From the NCBI RefSeq assembly GCF_008365405.1, contig NZ_QOKV01000009.1, forward strand, positions 1-64,000: a stretch of 64,000 nucleotides of DNA, written 5' to 3'. Below are positions 1 through 10,200 of the stretch, one piece after another. The position numbers and the translations under genes are program-made. The DNA comes from Azospirillum brasilense. Lineage in GTDB: Bacteria; Pseudomonadota; Alphaproteobacteria; Azospirillales; Azospirillaceae. The stretch's first letter is position 1; every line of letters starts with the position of its first letter. The notes below the pieces were generated by a model. That model was not told where the DNA came from. It did no database searches and was given only the letters and a program-made list of their open reading frames with translations.

Positions 1-119
1 GAACCACACGCGGCTGTGGTCAGTGGGAGTGGCGCCTGAAAGAACGCTCAGCCACCGATGAAATGGCTCCGTCGAACGCCGTTGGAGGAAACCGACATGG
101 AACAGAGCAGTTTGGATAA

Positions 120-335
<216 letters not shown>

Positions 336-344
336 ACGGCGCTG

Positions 345-374
345 CCGCGGGGTGGGGCGCCCCCCACCCCGCGG
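345..374. terminator. 13-bp perfect hairpin after the istB remnant
   Basis: Arms 345-357 (CCGCGGGGTGGGG) and 362-374 are exactly complementary with a 4-base loop. It lies 10 bp after the istB stop and just before the IS21 end repeats, so it probably ended transcription of the element. There is no T-run on either side, so an intrinsic terminator is not certain. Confidence 0.5.
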
Positions 375-383
375 CGTTCTGGT

Positions 384-444
384 GGGTCAGTTTTCGACCG
401 ATGACCAAAGGCCAAAGAGGGTCAGTTTTCAGCCGGCGTTGACA
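384..444. mobile_element. IS21-family right-end terminal repeats
   Basis: Two copies of GGGTCAGTTTTC begin at 384 and 419, a 35-bp period, extended as GACCG and AGCCG. IS21-family ends carry such subterminal repeats and finish with CA; a plausible boundary is the CA at 443-444. Directly beyond it the IS5-type transposase fragment begins, truncated at its C-terminal end. This suggests that the IS21 element landed inside that gene. Confidence 0.6.
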
Positions 445-860
445 ACCTCTTGATCTTGGCCCACAGGCGCTCGATGATGTTGCGGTTGTTGTAGATCCGG
501 GCCGGAACAGCCGGGCGAGCGCCGAGATCCCAGACGTGTTGGCGCAGCGCATCTGATGCGTACCCGGGTTGGCAACGATCCCGGCGGGAACGTCGGGCAG
601 GACCTCCAGCAGACCCGAGGCGAGCGGCAGTTCGTGGGCTTGCGCCGGTGCCAGGGCAAAGCCGAGCGTGCGTCCAGCGTCTCCACAATCATGCAGGCCT
701 TCGTACCATAGCCGCCACGAGAGCGGCCAAGGCCCTCACGCAGGTCTCGCTGCGCCCCGGAAAACCCCCTTGCTGGGTGCACCCGCAACCTTGGGATGCG
801 TCCGGATCGTGGTGCCACCCAGGAACGTCGTGCCGAGTGCGAGGTCGCGCTGTCGGCACA
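445..860 (-). pseudogene. IS5-family transposase fragment (frameshifted, truncated)
   Basis: Read on the minus strand, pieces of one DDE transposase occur in order but in different frames: TTIRTHPKVAGAPSKG near 800, LGRSRGGYGTKA near 715, then NPGYASDALRQHVWDLGARP and YNNRNIIERLWAKIKRL down to about 450. These match the IS5/IS427-type order of DS-T-RAHQ-AGA, GRSRGG-TTK, D-GYDSDALR and NLIERF--K. At least two frameshifts and loss of the C-terminus (replaced by the IS21 end) make it non-functional. The part upstream of 860 is only weakly like an IS5 N-terminus. Confidence 0.65.
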
Positions 861-1138
861 TTTCGATCAACGGATGCAGAATCTCCCGTCCCGCGTCCGT
901 CAGAACCTCGGTTCCATTTACCACTGTCATCCCACCCAGATGGACACAGGCATCAAGCGCTACCAGCGTCCTAGTAAGGCAGCAGCGCGCGGAACAGTGT
1001 CCAATTGGGTGCGTCAGCGTCCTCACCGGTAAGCCGCGGTGCCACTCGGGCCGCCACCGATAGAGTCGAGACGCGCATCGTTCCGCTGCTCGTCGGTTCA
1101 CCGTAATGAAGACGGCAAAGAAGGCAATCGCCAACGCT

Positions 1139-1310
1139 AAAGCGGATTGAGATCCGCTTTGGACCGTGACGGCGGTCCCGGTCGCTCATGCGACCGGAGC
1201 CCGCCTCTCGCGGGAACAGAGTTCCCGCTGGCGGCAGGCGGATGCCATCGGCATCCGCTGAGAGCCGGCGAACGAGGCGATATGCGTCTGAAGCGAACAA
1301 AAGTTCGCTT
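1139..1310. repeat. Cluster of five short perfect hairpins
   Basis: Five inverted repeats with 8-9 bp perfect arms and 3-4 nt loops follow each other: 1139-1147/1152-1160 (AAAGCGGAT arms), 1178-1185/1190-1197 (CCGGTCGC), 1210-1217/1221-1228 (GCGGGAAC), 1238-1246/1250-1258 (GCGGATGCC) and 1291-1298/1303-1310 (AAGCGAAC). The stems differ in sequence but share the same build. They lie between IS debris and the 3' end of parB in a stretch with no gene. Function unknown; candidates are a recombination or protein-binding array, a structured RNA, or IS-derived palindromes. Confidence 0.6.
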
Positions 1311-1402
1311 TAAATGCGAGCATCAAGGCTGAGCTGTTCATCGAAAAGAAGGGAAGGGCGCCAACACGAGTGGCCTCTGGTGCGACGTCGCACCATCGCG
1401 TG

Positions 1403-2314
1403 TCACTCCGCCAAAAGAGTGTCGATGCGTTCGCGAAGCTCCCTCAGAACGCCTCGCTGATCATCATCCAGGGATGCTCCCTGCTCCCGGACGGCGTCGA
1501 TGGCCTTGAAGGTCTTCCGGACGCTGGTCACCATGCGGCTCACGACAGGGGCCGAGGTTCGGGAAAGTCCACCGTCAGCTGCGCTCGCTCCCCCGCTGGC
1601 GCCCGCATCGACCGCAATCTCCTTCCGTGCGGACCGGAGAGCCACAACGGTGGCGCCGCCCTTGGCCATTTCCCACATCCGAAGCTGAAGCGTCGGATCG
1701 TCGGCGTCCACCATTTCAAACAGCGCGGATTTGCCGATGCTCCGGCGATGCGCCGGGTATTCCTCAAGGATCGGAGAGGGCAGGGCGAGGATGCCAAGCG
1801 TCCGCGTCACTTCGGTTTTCCCAAGTCCGCTGGCGGCGGCAAGCTGCTCATGCGTGTAGCCGTGCTGCTCCCGCAGTGCGGCAAGCCCGGCGGCGGTTTC
1901 CACGGCATCGAGATCCTCGCGTTGCAGGTTTTCGACCAGCGCCAGTTCAGCGCCGTTCCCATCCTTGACCAACAGCGCGTAAATCGTGCTTTTGCCCGCC
2001 AACCGGGAAGCCCGGACGCGCCGCTCCCCCCAGACCAGCGTATAACGTCCGCCCTCGCCCTTACGAACGCCAATGGGTTGCCGGACGCCAACGCGGTGGA
2101 TGGACTCGGCGAGCGCCTGCAACGCCACCTCGTCGAAATGCCGGCGCGGTTGGTGCGGGTTCGGGTCGATCCTGTCGAGGTCCAGTTCCACGACCTCGGG
2201 GTGATCCGCGGACACCCGGAAACGCGGGTCGCTCGACACGGCTTCGGACGCGCCGGTCACGGCCTTCGTCAGCATCTTCGACTTCGTCGCTTGGGCAAGA
2301 AGCTTATTGGACAT
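1403..2314 (-). CDS. parB: ParB-family partition protein (locus 1)
   Basis: A 303-residue ParB/Spo0J-type protein. The N-terminal ParB/sulfiredoxin-like domain shows IDPNPHQPR, then LVWGERRVRA (the GERR-RA box) and ALVENLQREDL. A central helix-turn-helix region follows (HEQLAAASGLGKTEVTRTLGIL), with a C-terminal dimerisation tail. It would bind parS sites and work with the adjacent ParA to segregate the replicon. The start is set at the ATG whose complement is 2312-2314, because the upstream extension overlaps parA and has no conserved residues. It overlaps the 3' end of parA by 11 bp, implying translational coupling. A second, divergent parAB copy lies at 33367-35200. Confidence 0.9.
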   Translation of the reverse strand: MSNKLLAQATKSKMLTKAVTGASEAVSSDPRFRVSADHPEVVELDLDRIDPNPHQPRRHFDEVALQALAESIHRVGVRQPIGVRKGEGGRYTLVWGERRVRASRLAGKSTIYALLVKDGNGAELALVENLQREDLDAVETAAGLAALREQHGYTHEQLAAASGLGKTEVTRTLGILALPSPILEEYPAHRRSIGKSALFEMVDADDPTLQLRMWEMAKGGATVVALRSARKEIAVDAGASGGASAADGGLSRTSAPVVSRMVTSVRKTFKAIDAVREQGASLDDDQRGVLRELRERIDTLLAE

Positions 2315-3371
2315 GGGCCGTCTCCTCACGCTTGGCGCGCAGCGCGATGAGCGCATCCGCGACTTCCTGATAACTTTGAGCGCCGGGCGCCGTGGGGATC
2401 GCCTCCAGGGTCGGGCGACCGGCCGCCGATCCTTGCGGATATTGGGTGGAAGAGGGAACCGGGGAGAAAATGCGGGTCTTGGCGCCGTACAGATCGTGCA
2501 GCTGCGCCAGGGTCAGCCGGTCCATGGAATGGCGCTCCGCGTACATGGTCGGCAGGATGCCCAGCACTTCCACGCCCGGATTCACGCGACGGCGCACCTT
2601 GGCCAGCGTGTTGTCGATCAGCATCGGCACGCCAAGCGCGGCCATCGGTTCCGTCTGGACGGGTACCAGCACATAGTCGGAGCAGTTCAGCGCGTTGATG
2701 GTGACCTGCCCCAGGTTCGGAGGGCAATCCACCACGATGGCGTCATAAGCGGTGTCGATGTCGCCCAGCTTCTCGCGCAAGGCAAGATTGCTGTTGGGGT
2801 CCCCCGCCATCTCTCCATCGGCCTGGGACAGGGTCAGGCTCGACGGCAGGAGGTCGAACAGCCCACCGCAGACCGCAACGATGGTCTTCTCGATCGGGCG
2901 GTCCTTCAACAGCACATGGTAAAGCGTCGCCCCGTCACGGTCGAGCGCGTAGGCGTCGACGCCCAGATGCATGGTCGCGTTCGCCTGCGCGTCGGCATCG
3001 ATCAGCAGCACCCTCATCCCCGCTTTCGCCAGCAGGAAGGCGAGGTTGACGGCGGTCGTCGTCTTTCCGACGCCGCCTTTCTGATTGGCGACGGATATCT
3101 TCGTCGCGGTCCGCGGAGAGCCGGGTCCGCCACCGCCGACCGTTCCACTGGGAAGGCCCTTCGGTCCGGCGGTCATCTTGTCGCTGACAGATATCAACTG
3201 TGCGACGATCTGTGGAATCCGCTCGCTGCCATTCTCCCAGCGGCTGACCCTGTTTCGGTCGTAACGCCGACTGAGCTGGCCGTTCAGCCATTCCGCCATC
3301 TCTTGCTGGCCCATGGTCCGGCCTTCGCGGAACGCCCGCAGTTGCTCACCCTTGATGGATATTGAAATCAC
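2304..3371 (-). CDS. parA: ParA-family ATPase with N-terminal HTH (locus 1)
   Basis: About 355 residues. The N-terminal 70 residues form an Xre-like helix-turn-helix (LRAFREGRTMGQQEMAEWL, then RVSRWENGSERIP). A ParA P-loop ATPase follows: deviant Walker A QKGGVGKTTTA, switch DADAQANAT and Walker B DAIVVDCPP. Type Ia ParA proteins combine DNA segregation with autorepression through such an N-terminal domain. The start is uncertain: the frame stays open to 3665, but homology to the other ParA in this window begins near a GTG at 3371. The open extension upstream is AT-rich promoter DNA. It precedes parB in the same transcript. Confidence 0.88.
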   Translation of the reverse strand: MISISIKGEQLRAFREGRTMGQQEMAEWLNGQLSRRYDRNRVSRWENGSERIPQIVAQLISVSDKMTAGPKGLPSGTVGGGGPGSPRTATKISVANQKGGVGKTTTAVNLAFLLAKAGMRVLLIDADAQANATMHLGVDAYALDRDGATLYHVLLKDRPIEKTIVAVCGGLFDLLPSSLTLSQADGEMAGDPNSNLALREKLGDIDTAYDAIVVDCPPNLGQVTINALNCSDYVLVPVQTEPMAALGVPMLIDNTLAKVRRRVNPGVEVLGILPTMYAERHSMDRLTLAQLHDLYGAKTRIFSPVPSSTQYPQGSAAGRPTLEAIPTAPGAQSYQEVADALIALRAKREETAHVQ

Positions 3372-3771
3372 GGCATCAACCCGTTCTGGGACTATCGGGG
3401 CCAACTTGTCGGCACGTGACAAAATCGTCAACTCGTCACGGTGACGTTGTTGGTGATTGCCCGCGCTCAAGCATGAAGTGCGCCATAATAGCCACACCCT
3501 GGCTTTGCCGACGGCATGGCACCGGATGAGAAGGTGGCGGCCGAGCTTCGCCGAGACGCGGATAATCTGCGAGGGCATGTGTGCTGGAAAACGCGGCATT
3601 GCCACTCGCAAACTTAGCAAACTTATGAAAAGAAGGCAAAAAATACAGGAATCATACAAAGGCATTATTTTGCGCTATATTCAAATCTCTCTCATAACCT
3701 TGCCTGTAAAGATTCTATTAAGAGTTAAAGATCAGCATTCCTCCTGCGACAACAAAAAAGAATTCATTTTC
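3372..3771. promoter_or_regulatory. Divergent parA / RM-gene promoter region, AT-rich
   Basis: Four hundred bases without a supported gene between leftward parA and the rightward restriction-modification gene. The palindrome CGTCACGGTGACG at 3434-3446 is a candidate ParA operator or part of a parS. Bases 3600-3770 are strikingly AT-rich compared with the GC-rich surroundings, containing runs such as AAAAAATACAGGAATCA and TTATTTTGCGCTATATTC. This is consistent with promoters and with foreign origin of the restriction-modification gene. Confidence 0.55.
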
Positions 3772-6700
3772 ATGCTTGACGACGCCATGCTACCTCGCAT
3801 GACGGTGGAGGAGTTCGTTCGCAAATGGGAGCGATCCACACTGGGCGAGAGTCAGGGAGCACAACAACACTTTGTCGATCTTTGTCATGTCTTGGGGGAA
3901 ATGGCTCCGGCCGATGCCGACCCGACCGCCACGGACTATTGCTTCGAAAAGGCCGCTGCCAAGACCGATGGGCGGCCCGGACGCGCCGATGTCTGGAAAC
4001 GCGGCTGTTTCGCCTGGGAATACAAGGGACCCGGACGCAATCTGGAAACGGCCTACGCGCAGCTCCAGCGCTACGCGCCGGCGCTCGACAACCCGCCTCT
4101 GCTGATCGTCAGCGACATGGTCCGGATTCGGGTCCACACGAACTGGACAAACGCCGTCACGGAGAAGCACGAGATCGGCCTGACCGACCTGCGCGATCCC
4201 GACCGCCTGAACATCCTGAAATGGGCCTTTGCCGCTCCGGAACGGCTGCGGCCCGGACAGACGCGGGCCATGCTGACCGAGGAGGCGGCTGGGCGCTTCG
4301 CCGCCTTGGCCGCCCGGCTGGTAAGGCGCGGGCACGACCGCTGGACGGTGGCGCATTTCCTGATGCGGCTGGTCTTCTGCATGTTCGCGGAGAATGTCGG
4401 CCTGCTGGGCGAGCGGATGTTCACCCGGCTGCTGGACGCGGCGGCCCGCGAACCGACGGAGTTCGTTTCCCTGGCGGAGCAACTGTTCCGGTCCATGCGC
4501 CACGGTGGGCGGGTCGGGTTCGAGAAGGTCGAGTGGTTCAACGGCGGCCTGTTCAACGACGCCGACGCACTGCCCTTGGAGGCCGGCGACATCGCGATGG
4601 TGCGCGAGGCGGCGCGGTTGGACTGGTCGGACATCGACCCGACGATCCTGGGGACCCTGTTCGAACGCGGGCTGAGCCCCGAACGGCGCACGGCTCTGGC
4701 GCGCGCGGTGGTGCGCCGCGACCGCGACGGTCTCTCGCAAGGGGCGGTCGGCGTCCACTACACGCCGGAACCCACCATCTTGAAGCTGGTGGAGCCGGTG
4801 GTCAGCCGCCCCCTGCGCCGGGAATGGGCGGTGGCGCGCGACCGGATCGTCGCCGTTCTGGACAAGGCCAAGTCCGCCGCGCCCAGGGAACGCGAGCGCC
4901 TCCGCCGGCAGGCGAGGGCGCTGTACGACGGCTTTCTTGAGCGGCTGCACCGTTTCCGCGTGCTGGACCCAGCCTGCGGTTCCGGCAACTTCCTGTATCT
5001 GGCGTTGCGCGCGCTGAAGGACCTGGAGCACGAGGTGGTGGTCGAGGGCGAGGGATTCGGCTTTCCCCGCCAGCTGGAGTTGGATCTGAAAGGCAACGAA
5101 CGGCCGAAGACCATCGGGCCGGAAGCGGTGCTGGGCATCGACGTCAACCCGCTGGGCGTCGAGCTGGCCCGCATCTCCGTCTGGATCGGCGCGATCCAGT
5201 GGATGCGCCGCCACGGCTACGACGTGCCGCGCAACCCGATTCTGCAAAGCCTGACGACCATCGAGCAGAAGGACGCGCTGATCGACCTGATCGGCGGCGA
5301 GACCCGCTGGCCCGACGCCGGGACCCTGGCCGCCGGCGAGGAGACGGGCGGGAAGGACGCGGAGCCGTACCGCGTGGTCATCCTCGGCAACCCGCCCTTC
5401 CTCGGTGACAAATCCATGCTGGGCGAACTGGGCGAGGACTATGTGACGCGCCTGCGCCGCCTGTTCGCCGGGCGGCTTTCCGGGAACGTGGACCTCGTGT
5501 GCTACTGGTTCGAGAAGGCCCGCGCCTGCCTGGAGGAGGGCAGGGTGGAGCGCGTCGGCTTCGTCGCCACCAACTCGATCCGCGGCGGGGCCAACCGCAG
5601 CGTGCTCGACCGCATCCGCGCGAGCGGCACCATCTTCGACGCCTGGTCGGACGAGCCCTGGCAGGTCGAGGACGGCGCGGCCGTCCGCGTGTCGCTGGTC
5701 TGTTTCGGCCCCAAGGGCATCGACGAGACGCCCCGGCTGGACGGGAAGGAGGTCCCGGAAATCTTCGCCGACCTGACCGGGGGAGGGGTGGACCTGACGA
5801 CGGCACGGCCGTTGGCGGAGAATGGTGGGGTGTGTTTCGAAGGCATCAAAAAGTATGGATCGTTCGATGTTCCCGGCGCGACGGCCCGGGCTTGGCTGGC
5901 TGGGCCGTTGAACCCAAACGGACGTCCGAATTCCGATGTTCTTCGTCCTTGGCTGAACGCGATGGATCTGGTTCGGTGCTCTTCGGATACGTGGGTAATC
6001 GATTTCGACGGCTTGGACGAGTTGGAGTCCGCGCTTTATGAGGCGCCCTTCGAGCATGTGCTGCGTCATGTGCAGCCTGAACGGGCCAAGGACCGTAACG
6101 CGCGGACCCGGCAACTGTGGTGGCTGCACGAACGCTCCCGTCCGGAACTGCGCGCCAGCCTGTCAGGGCTTGTCCGGTGCATCGTCACGCCGGTGGTCGC
6201 CAAGCACAGAGTTTTCGTCTGGCAGCCGGCAGGCGTGCTGCCAGCCAATCTTTTGGACGTTATCGCGCGGGACGACGACACGACGTTCGGCATTCTGCAC
6301 AGCCGTTTCCATGAACTTTGGGCATTGCGTTTGGGGACGAGTCTCGAAGACCGTCCGCGCTACACGCCGTCCACGACCTTCGAAACCTTCCCCTTTCCGA
6401 ACGGTCTTACCCCCGACCGTCCGGCGTCGGCTTATGCCGACGATCCCCGTGCCAAGGCCATTGCGGCGGCCGCGGAGCGGCTGAACAAGTTGCGGGAGAA
6501 CTGGCTGAACCCGCCCGACCTCGTGGTGGAGGTGGATGAGGTGGTGCCGGGGTACCCGAAACGCCGGCTGCCCCGAGACGAGCGCGCCGCCGCGATCCTG
6601 AAGATCCGCACGTTGACCAACCTCTACAACCAGCGCCCGGCGTGGCTCGTGCAGGCTCACGTCGCCCTCGACGCCACTGTGGCCGACGCCTACGGCTGGC

Positions 6701-6960
6701 CGGCCGATCTTTCGGACGAGAAGGTGCTGGAGCGCCTGCTCGCCCTCAACCACGCAAGGCCGGCGGCGAGCGGGAAAATGTCTCAGAAGGGGAGGGGCAA
6801 GCCGGTCGACCGGCGCCAGGGGCACTTCAAGCTGCCTATCGATGGAAGCCGGGCGAAGCAGACACCCTCCGTGGAAATCAATGCACCAGAGACGGAGGCC
6901 GACGCCGTTCGACTGGAGGAGCCGCAAGAGAGCCGGAGGAGGGGGCGGGCACGACGATGA
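3772..6960 (+). CDS. MmeI-like type IIL restriction-modification enzyme (nuclease + DNA methyltransferase)
   Basis: 1062 residues from the ATG at 3772. The N-terminal region carries D73-x9-E83-x-K85 (in ADVWKRGCFAWEYK), the same spacing as the PD-(D/E)XK nuclease motif of MmeI. A helical spacer follows, then a gamma-type N6-adenine methyltransferase: SAM motif I LDPACGSGNF (D399) and catalytic motif IV NPPF (N540). The C-terminal third would be the target-recognition domain. It should methylate and cut DNA as one polypeptide with no separate R, M or S gene. Intact motifs on both sides argue for an active enzyme. It stands alone behind an AT-rich promoter and ends against the tracrRNA terminator, forming a defence pair with the CRISPR locus. 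The specificity cannot be read from sequence. Confidence 0.85.
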   Translation: MLDDAMLPRMTVEEFVRKWERSTLGESQGAQQHFVDLCHVLGEMAPADADPTATDYCFEKAAAKTDGRPGRADVWKRGCFAWEYKGPGRNLETAYAQLQRYAPALDNPPLLIVSDMVRIRVHTNWTNAVTEKHEIGLTDLRDPDRLNILKWAFAAPERLRPGQTRAMLTEEAAGRFAALAARLVRRGHDRWTVAHFLMRLVFCMFAENVGLLGERMFTRLLDAAAREPTEFVSLAEQLFRSMRHGGRVGFEKVEWFNGGLFNDADALPLEAGDIAMVREAARLDWSDIDPTILGTLFERGLSPERRTALARAVVRRDRDGLSQGAVGVHYTPEPTILKLVEPVVSRPLRREWAVARDRIVAVLDKAKSAAPRERERLRRQARALYDGFLERLHRFRVLDPACGSGNFLYLALRALKDLEHEVVVEGEGFGFPRQLELDLKGNERPKTIGPEAVLGIDVNPLGVELARISVWIGAIQWMRRHGYDVPRNPILQSLTTIEQKDALIDLIGGETRWPDAGTLAAGEETGGKDAEPYRVVILGNPPFLGDKSMLGELGEDYVTRLRRLFAGRLSGNVDLVCYWFEKARACLEEGRVERVGFVATNSIRGGANRSVLDRIRASGTIFDAWSDEPWQVEDGAAVRVSLVCFGPKGIDETPRLDGKEVPEIFADLTGGGVDLTTARPLAENGGVCFEGIKKYGSFDVPGATARAWLAGPLNPNGRPNSDVLRPWLNAMDLVRCSSDTWVIDFDGLDELESALYEAPFEHVLRHVQPERAKDRNARTRQLWWLHERSRPELRASLSGLVRCIVTPVVAKHRVFVWQPAGVLPANLLDVIARDDDTTFGILHSRFHELWALRLGTSLEDRPRYTPSTTFETFPFPNGLTPDRPASAYADDPRAKAIAAAAERLNKLRENWLNPPDLVVEVDEVVPGYPKRRLPRDERAAAILKIRTLTNLYNQRPAWLVQAHVALDATVADAYGWPADLSDEKVLERLLALNHARPAASGKMSQKGRGKPVDRRQGHFKLPIDGSRAKQTPSVEINAPETEADAVRLEEPQESRRRGRARR

Positions 6961-6964
6961 GCAC

Positions 6965-7079
6965 CCGAAACAAGAAGGGGCAGGCCGTGGCCTGCCCCGC
7001 ATCTTGTGCCCGCCGGAGCGGGCTTGTTAACGGCTGGACCTCGGTTTCCCATCGGCTAAAACAGGTATCGTTTCCAGCT
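6965..7079 (-). ncRNA. tracrRNA of the type II-C CRISPR-Cas9 system
   Basis: On the minus strand an anti-repeat at 7062-7026 matches the array repeat over a near-full-length stretch: 27 of 28 positions in the core agree, and the ends GTTTTAG and CGTTAAC differ. It is followed by a hairpin (arms 7018-7023 and 7008-7013, GCCCGC with tetraloop TCCG) and by a strong terminator hairpin at 6998-6977. Transcription would start near 7079 from the promoter at 7113-7086, giving about 115 nt. It would pair with the leftward-transcribed array RNA and guide processing and Cas9 loading. It is divergent from cas9 and convergent with the RM gene. Confidence 0.9.
6968..6998 (-). terminator. tracrRNA intrinsic terminator
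   Basis: Ten-base perfect arms at 6989-6998 and 6977-6986 (GGGGCAGGCC) enclose a 2-base loop. On the minus strand they are followed by TTCTTGTTT at 6976-6968. The hairpin also forms the 3' structure of the tracrRNA. It lies just past the stop of the RM gene and may limit read-through from that side too. Confidence 0.8.
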
Positions 7080-7085
7080 GCCGAG

Positions 7086-7113
7086 AGAGTAGCAGAACCC
7101 TTCATGCGGTCAA
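7086..7113 (-). promoter_or_regulatory. tracrRNA promoter
   Basis: Minus strand: -35 TTGACC (7113-7108), 16-base spacer, -10 TACTCT (7091-7086), predicted start A at 7079, 17 bases before the anti-repeat. The layout resembles the putative promoter inside each CRISPR repeat. Confidence 0.65.
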
Positions 7114-7204
7114 GAGCCATGATATGATCGACCATGAATGGTGTTCGATAAACCGACCATAGCCGAACACGCGCGTATTCCTTCTTGGGGAGCGGCCCGA
7201 TCCC
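7114..7204 (+). promoter_or_regulatory. cas9 5' region with inverted repeat
   Basis: The leader of cas9 contains the inverted repeat GTGTTCG (7141-7147) / CGAACAC (7164-7170), a possible operator, and a Shine-Dalgarno-like GGGGAG near 7187. It must hold the cas operon promoter, but no convincing -35/-10 pair is visible. It is back to back with the tracrRNA promoter. Confidence 0.4.
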
Positions 7205-10200
7205 ATGCAGCCCTATCGCCTGTCCCTTGACCTCGGCACCAATTCCCTTGGCTGGTGCGTGCTCGATCTCGACCATGACGGACAGCCGAAGGGCATCCGG
7301 CGCATGGGTGTCCGTATTTTCACCGATGGGCGCAACCCCCAGGACAAGAGTTCTCTCGCCGTGGCGCGGCGAATCGCGCGGCAGATGCGGCGGCGGCGCG
7401 ACCGGACGCTGGTGCGGCGCAACCGGCTGATGGCGGCGCTGATCCGCTTCGGCCTGATGCCCGGCGACCGGGCGGCGCGCAAGGCGCTGGAGCGGCTCGA
7501 TCCGCTCGACCTGCGCGCGCGCGGGCTGACCGAGCGGCTGGAGCCCCACGAGATCGGCCGGGCGCTGTTCCACATCAACCAGCGCCGGGGCTTCAAGGCG
7601 ATGCGTGGCGCCGGCGACGAGGAGGAGGCGGGCAAGATCCGCACCGCCATCGGCAAGCTGGACATCCAGATGGCGGAGGCCGGCGCCCCGACCCTCGGCG
7701 CCTTCTTCGACTGGCTGCGCGCCAACGGGCGCAGCGTGCGCGCCCGGATGGTGGGGCGAGGCGCCAAGGCCGAATACCCCTTCTACCCGGCCCGCCCGAT
7801 GCTGGAGGCGGAGTTCGACCGGCTGTGGGCGGCCCAGGCGCGTCACCACCCGGCCATGCTGACGGAGGACGCGCGCGCCACCCTGCGCCACCGCATCTTC
7901 CACCAGCGCCCGCTGAAGCCGCCGGCGGTCGGCAAATGCTCGCTGTTCCCCGACGACCCGCGCGCCCCGCGCGCTCTGCCCTCGGCGCAGCGGTTCCGGT
8001 TCCATACCGAACTTGCCAACCTGCGGATCATCGCGCCGGACCGCAGCGAACGGCCGCTGACCGTCGGGGAGCGCGACCTGATCCTGCGCGCGGCGAAGGC
8101 CAAGCCGACCCGGAAGACCATTACTTTCAAGGACATCCGCAAGGCGCTGAAGCTCGGTTCGGACGTGGAGTTCTCCCACGAATCCACCCGCCGGCCGGAA
8201 CTGGCGACCGACGAAACCTCGGCCCTGCTGTCCGACAAGAAGCGCTTCGGCCCGCGCTGGGCGAGGCTGACCCTGGCCGAGCAGGACGAGTTGGTCGAGC
8301 GGCTGCTGTCGGAAACCGACGAGGGCGCGCTGATCGACTGGCTGGTCGCCCGCTGGGAGCTGGAGCCCGAGGCCGCCGCCCGCGTCGCCGACGCGCCTCT
8401 GCCCGACTTCCACCTGCGCATCGGCCGGAAGGCCCTGGCCGTCCTGTTGCCGGTGCTGGAGCGGGAGTCGCGGGACGGGCGCCCGATCCGTTACGACGAA
8501 GCCGTGCCGGTCGCCATCCCCGGCACCCACCATTCCGACCGCCGGCCGGGGGAGCGGCTCAACACGCTGCCCTATTACGGCGCGGTTCTGGAACGCCACG
8601 TCGCCTTCGGCACCGGCGACCCGCAGCATGGGGAGGAAAAGCGGCTCGGCCGGCTCGCCAACCCGACGGTGCACATCGGGCTGAACCAGGTTCGGCTGGT
8701 GGTGAACGGGCTGATTGAACGCTATGGCCGCCCGCACGAGATCGTCGTTGAACTGGCCCGTCCGCTGAAGCAGACCCAGGAGGCCCGCCGCCGCAACGAG
8801 AAGGAACAGGCGGAAAACCAGCGGAAGAACGACGACCGCAGGGCCCTGCTGCGCCGCGTCAACGCGCCGGTCAACGGCCGCAACCTGATGAAGCTGCGCC
8901 TGTGGGAAGAGCAGGGGAGCGGCATCAACCGCCGCTGCCCCTACACCGGCGAGACCATCGGGCTGGAGCTTCTGCTGTCGGAGAAGGTGGATATCGACCA
9001 CATCCTGCCCTTCTCCCGCGGCCTGGACGACAGCGCCGCCAACAAGGTGGTCTGCCTGACCGCCGCCAACCGCGAGAAGGCGAACAGGACGCCGTACGAG
9101 CGCTGGCACACGGACGAGGCGCGCTGGTCGCGGATTCTCGGCTGCGTGGAGGACCTGCCGCCCAACAAGCGCTGGCGCTTCGCCGAGAACGCCATGAACC
9201 GCTGGGACGAGGAGGGCGGTTTCCTCGCCCGGCAGATCACCGACACGCAATACCTCGCGCGGCTGGCGCGGGAGTATCTGCGCCACGTCTGCCACCCCGA
9301 CCGGGTGCGCGTCTCGCCGGGGCGACTGACCGCCCTGCTGCGCCGGCGCTGGGGCGTCGATTCCATCCTGCGCGACCACAACCGCGAGGGCGGCGATCCG
9401 CCGATGGACGCGACCCACGCCAAGAACCGCGACGACCACCGGCACCACGCGCTGGACGCGGCGGTGATCGGCTGCATCGACCAGGGCATGGTGCAGAAGG
9501 TGGCCCAGGCCGCTTCCCGCGCGGAGGACCGCGGGATCGACCGGCTGATGGACGATCTGGAGGACCCCTGGGACGGTTTCCGCGACGAGCTGGCCGCGCG
9601 GGTGCGCGGGCTGACCGTCTCGCACAAGCCGGAACACGGCACCGGCGGCCGCCTGCACGAGGACACCGCCTACGGCCCGACCACCGAGAAAGAGCGGGAG
9701 AAGGGCTTCAACCTCGTCTACCGCAAGCCGTTGGACGGCCTGACGGAGAAGGAGATCGCGCGCATCCGCGACCCCGACCTGTGCTGGGCCATGCAGGACC
9801 GCGTCGCCTTCCACAAGGCCGGCCCCGACCGGCTGGACGTCAAGCAGGCGGTGGCGAAGGCGGCGGAGGATCTGGCGGCGACCGCGCCCTGGACCGGCAT
9901 CCGCCGCGCCCGCCTGCTCGCCAAGGAGGCCGACCCGATCTGGCTCAACGGGCCGGACGGCGGGCCTTACAAGGGCCTGATCGCCGGCGACGTGCACCAC
10001 ATCGACATTGTGGCCCTGCCCGACGGCCGCTGGTCCGGCCGCGCCGCGACCCTGTTCGAGGCGCACCGCGCCGCTCTGCCCGACGGCCGCGCGGCGCCCT
10101 ATGTCCCGGCGGAGGGCGAGCGCTTCGTCATGCGCCTGCACAAGGGCGACCTCGTGACGCTGAAGCATGACGGGCGCCTGCGCATCATGCGCGTGGCGCG

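Noticed and set aside
3790..6129. A 779-codon minus-strand frame opposite the MmeI-like gene
   Set aside because: Antisense shadow caused by GC bias; the plus strand carries the nuclease and methyltransferase motifs in order.
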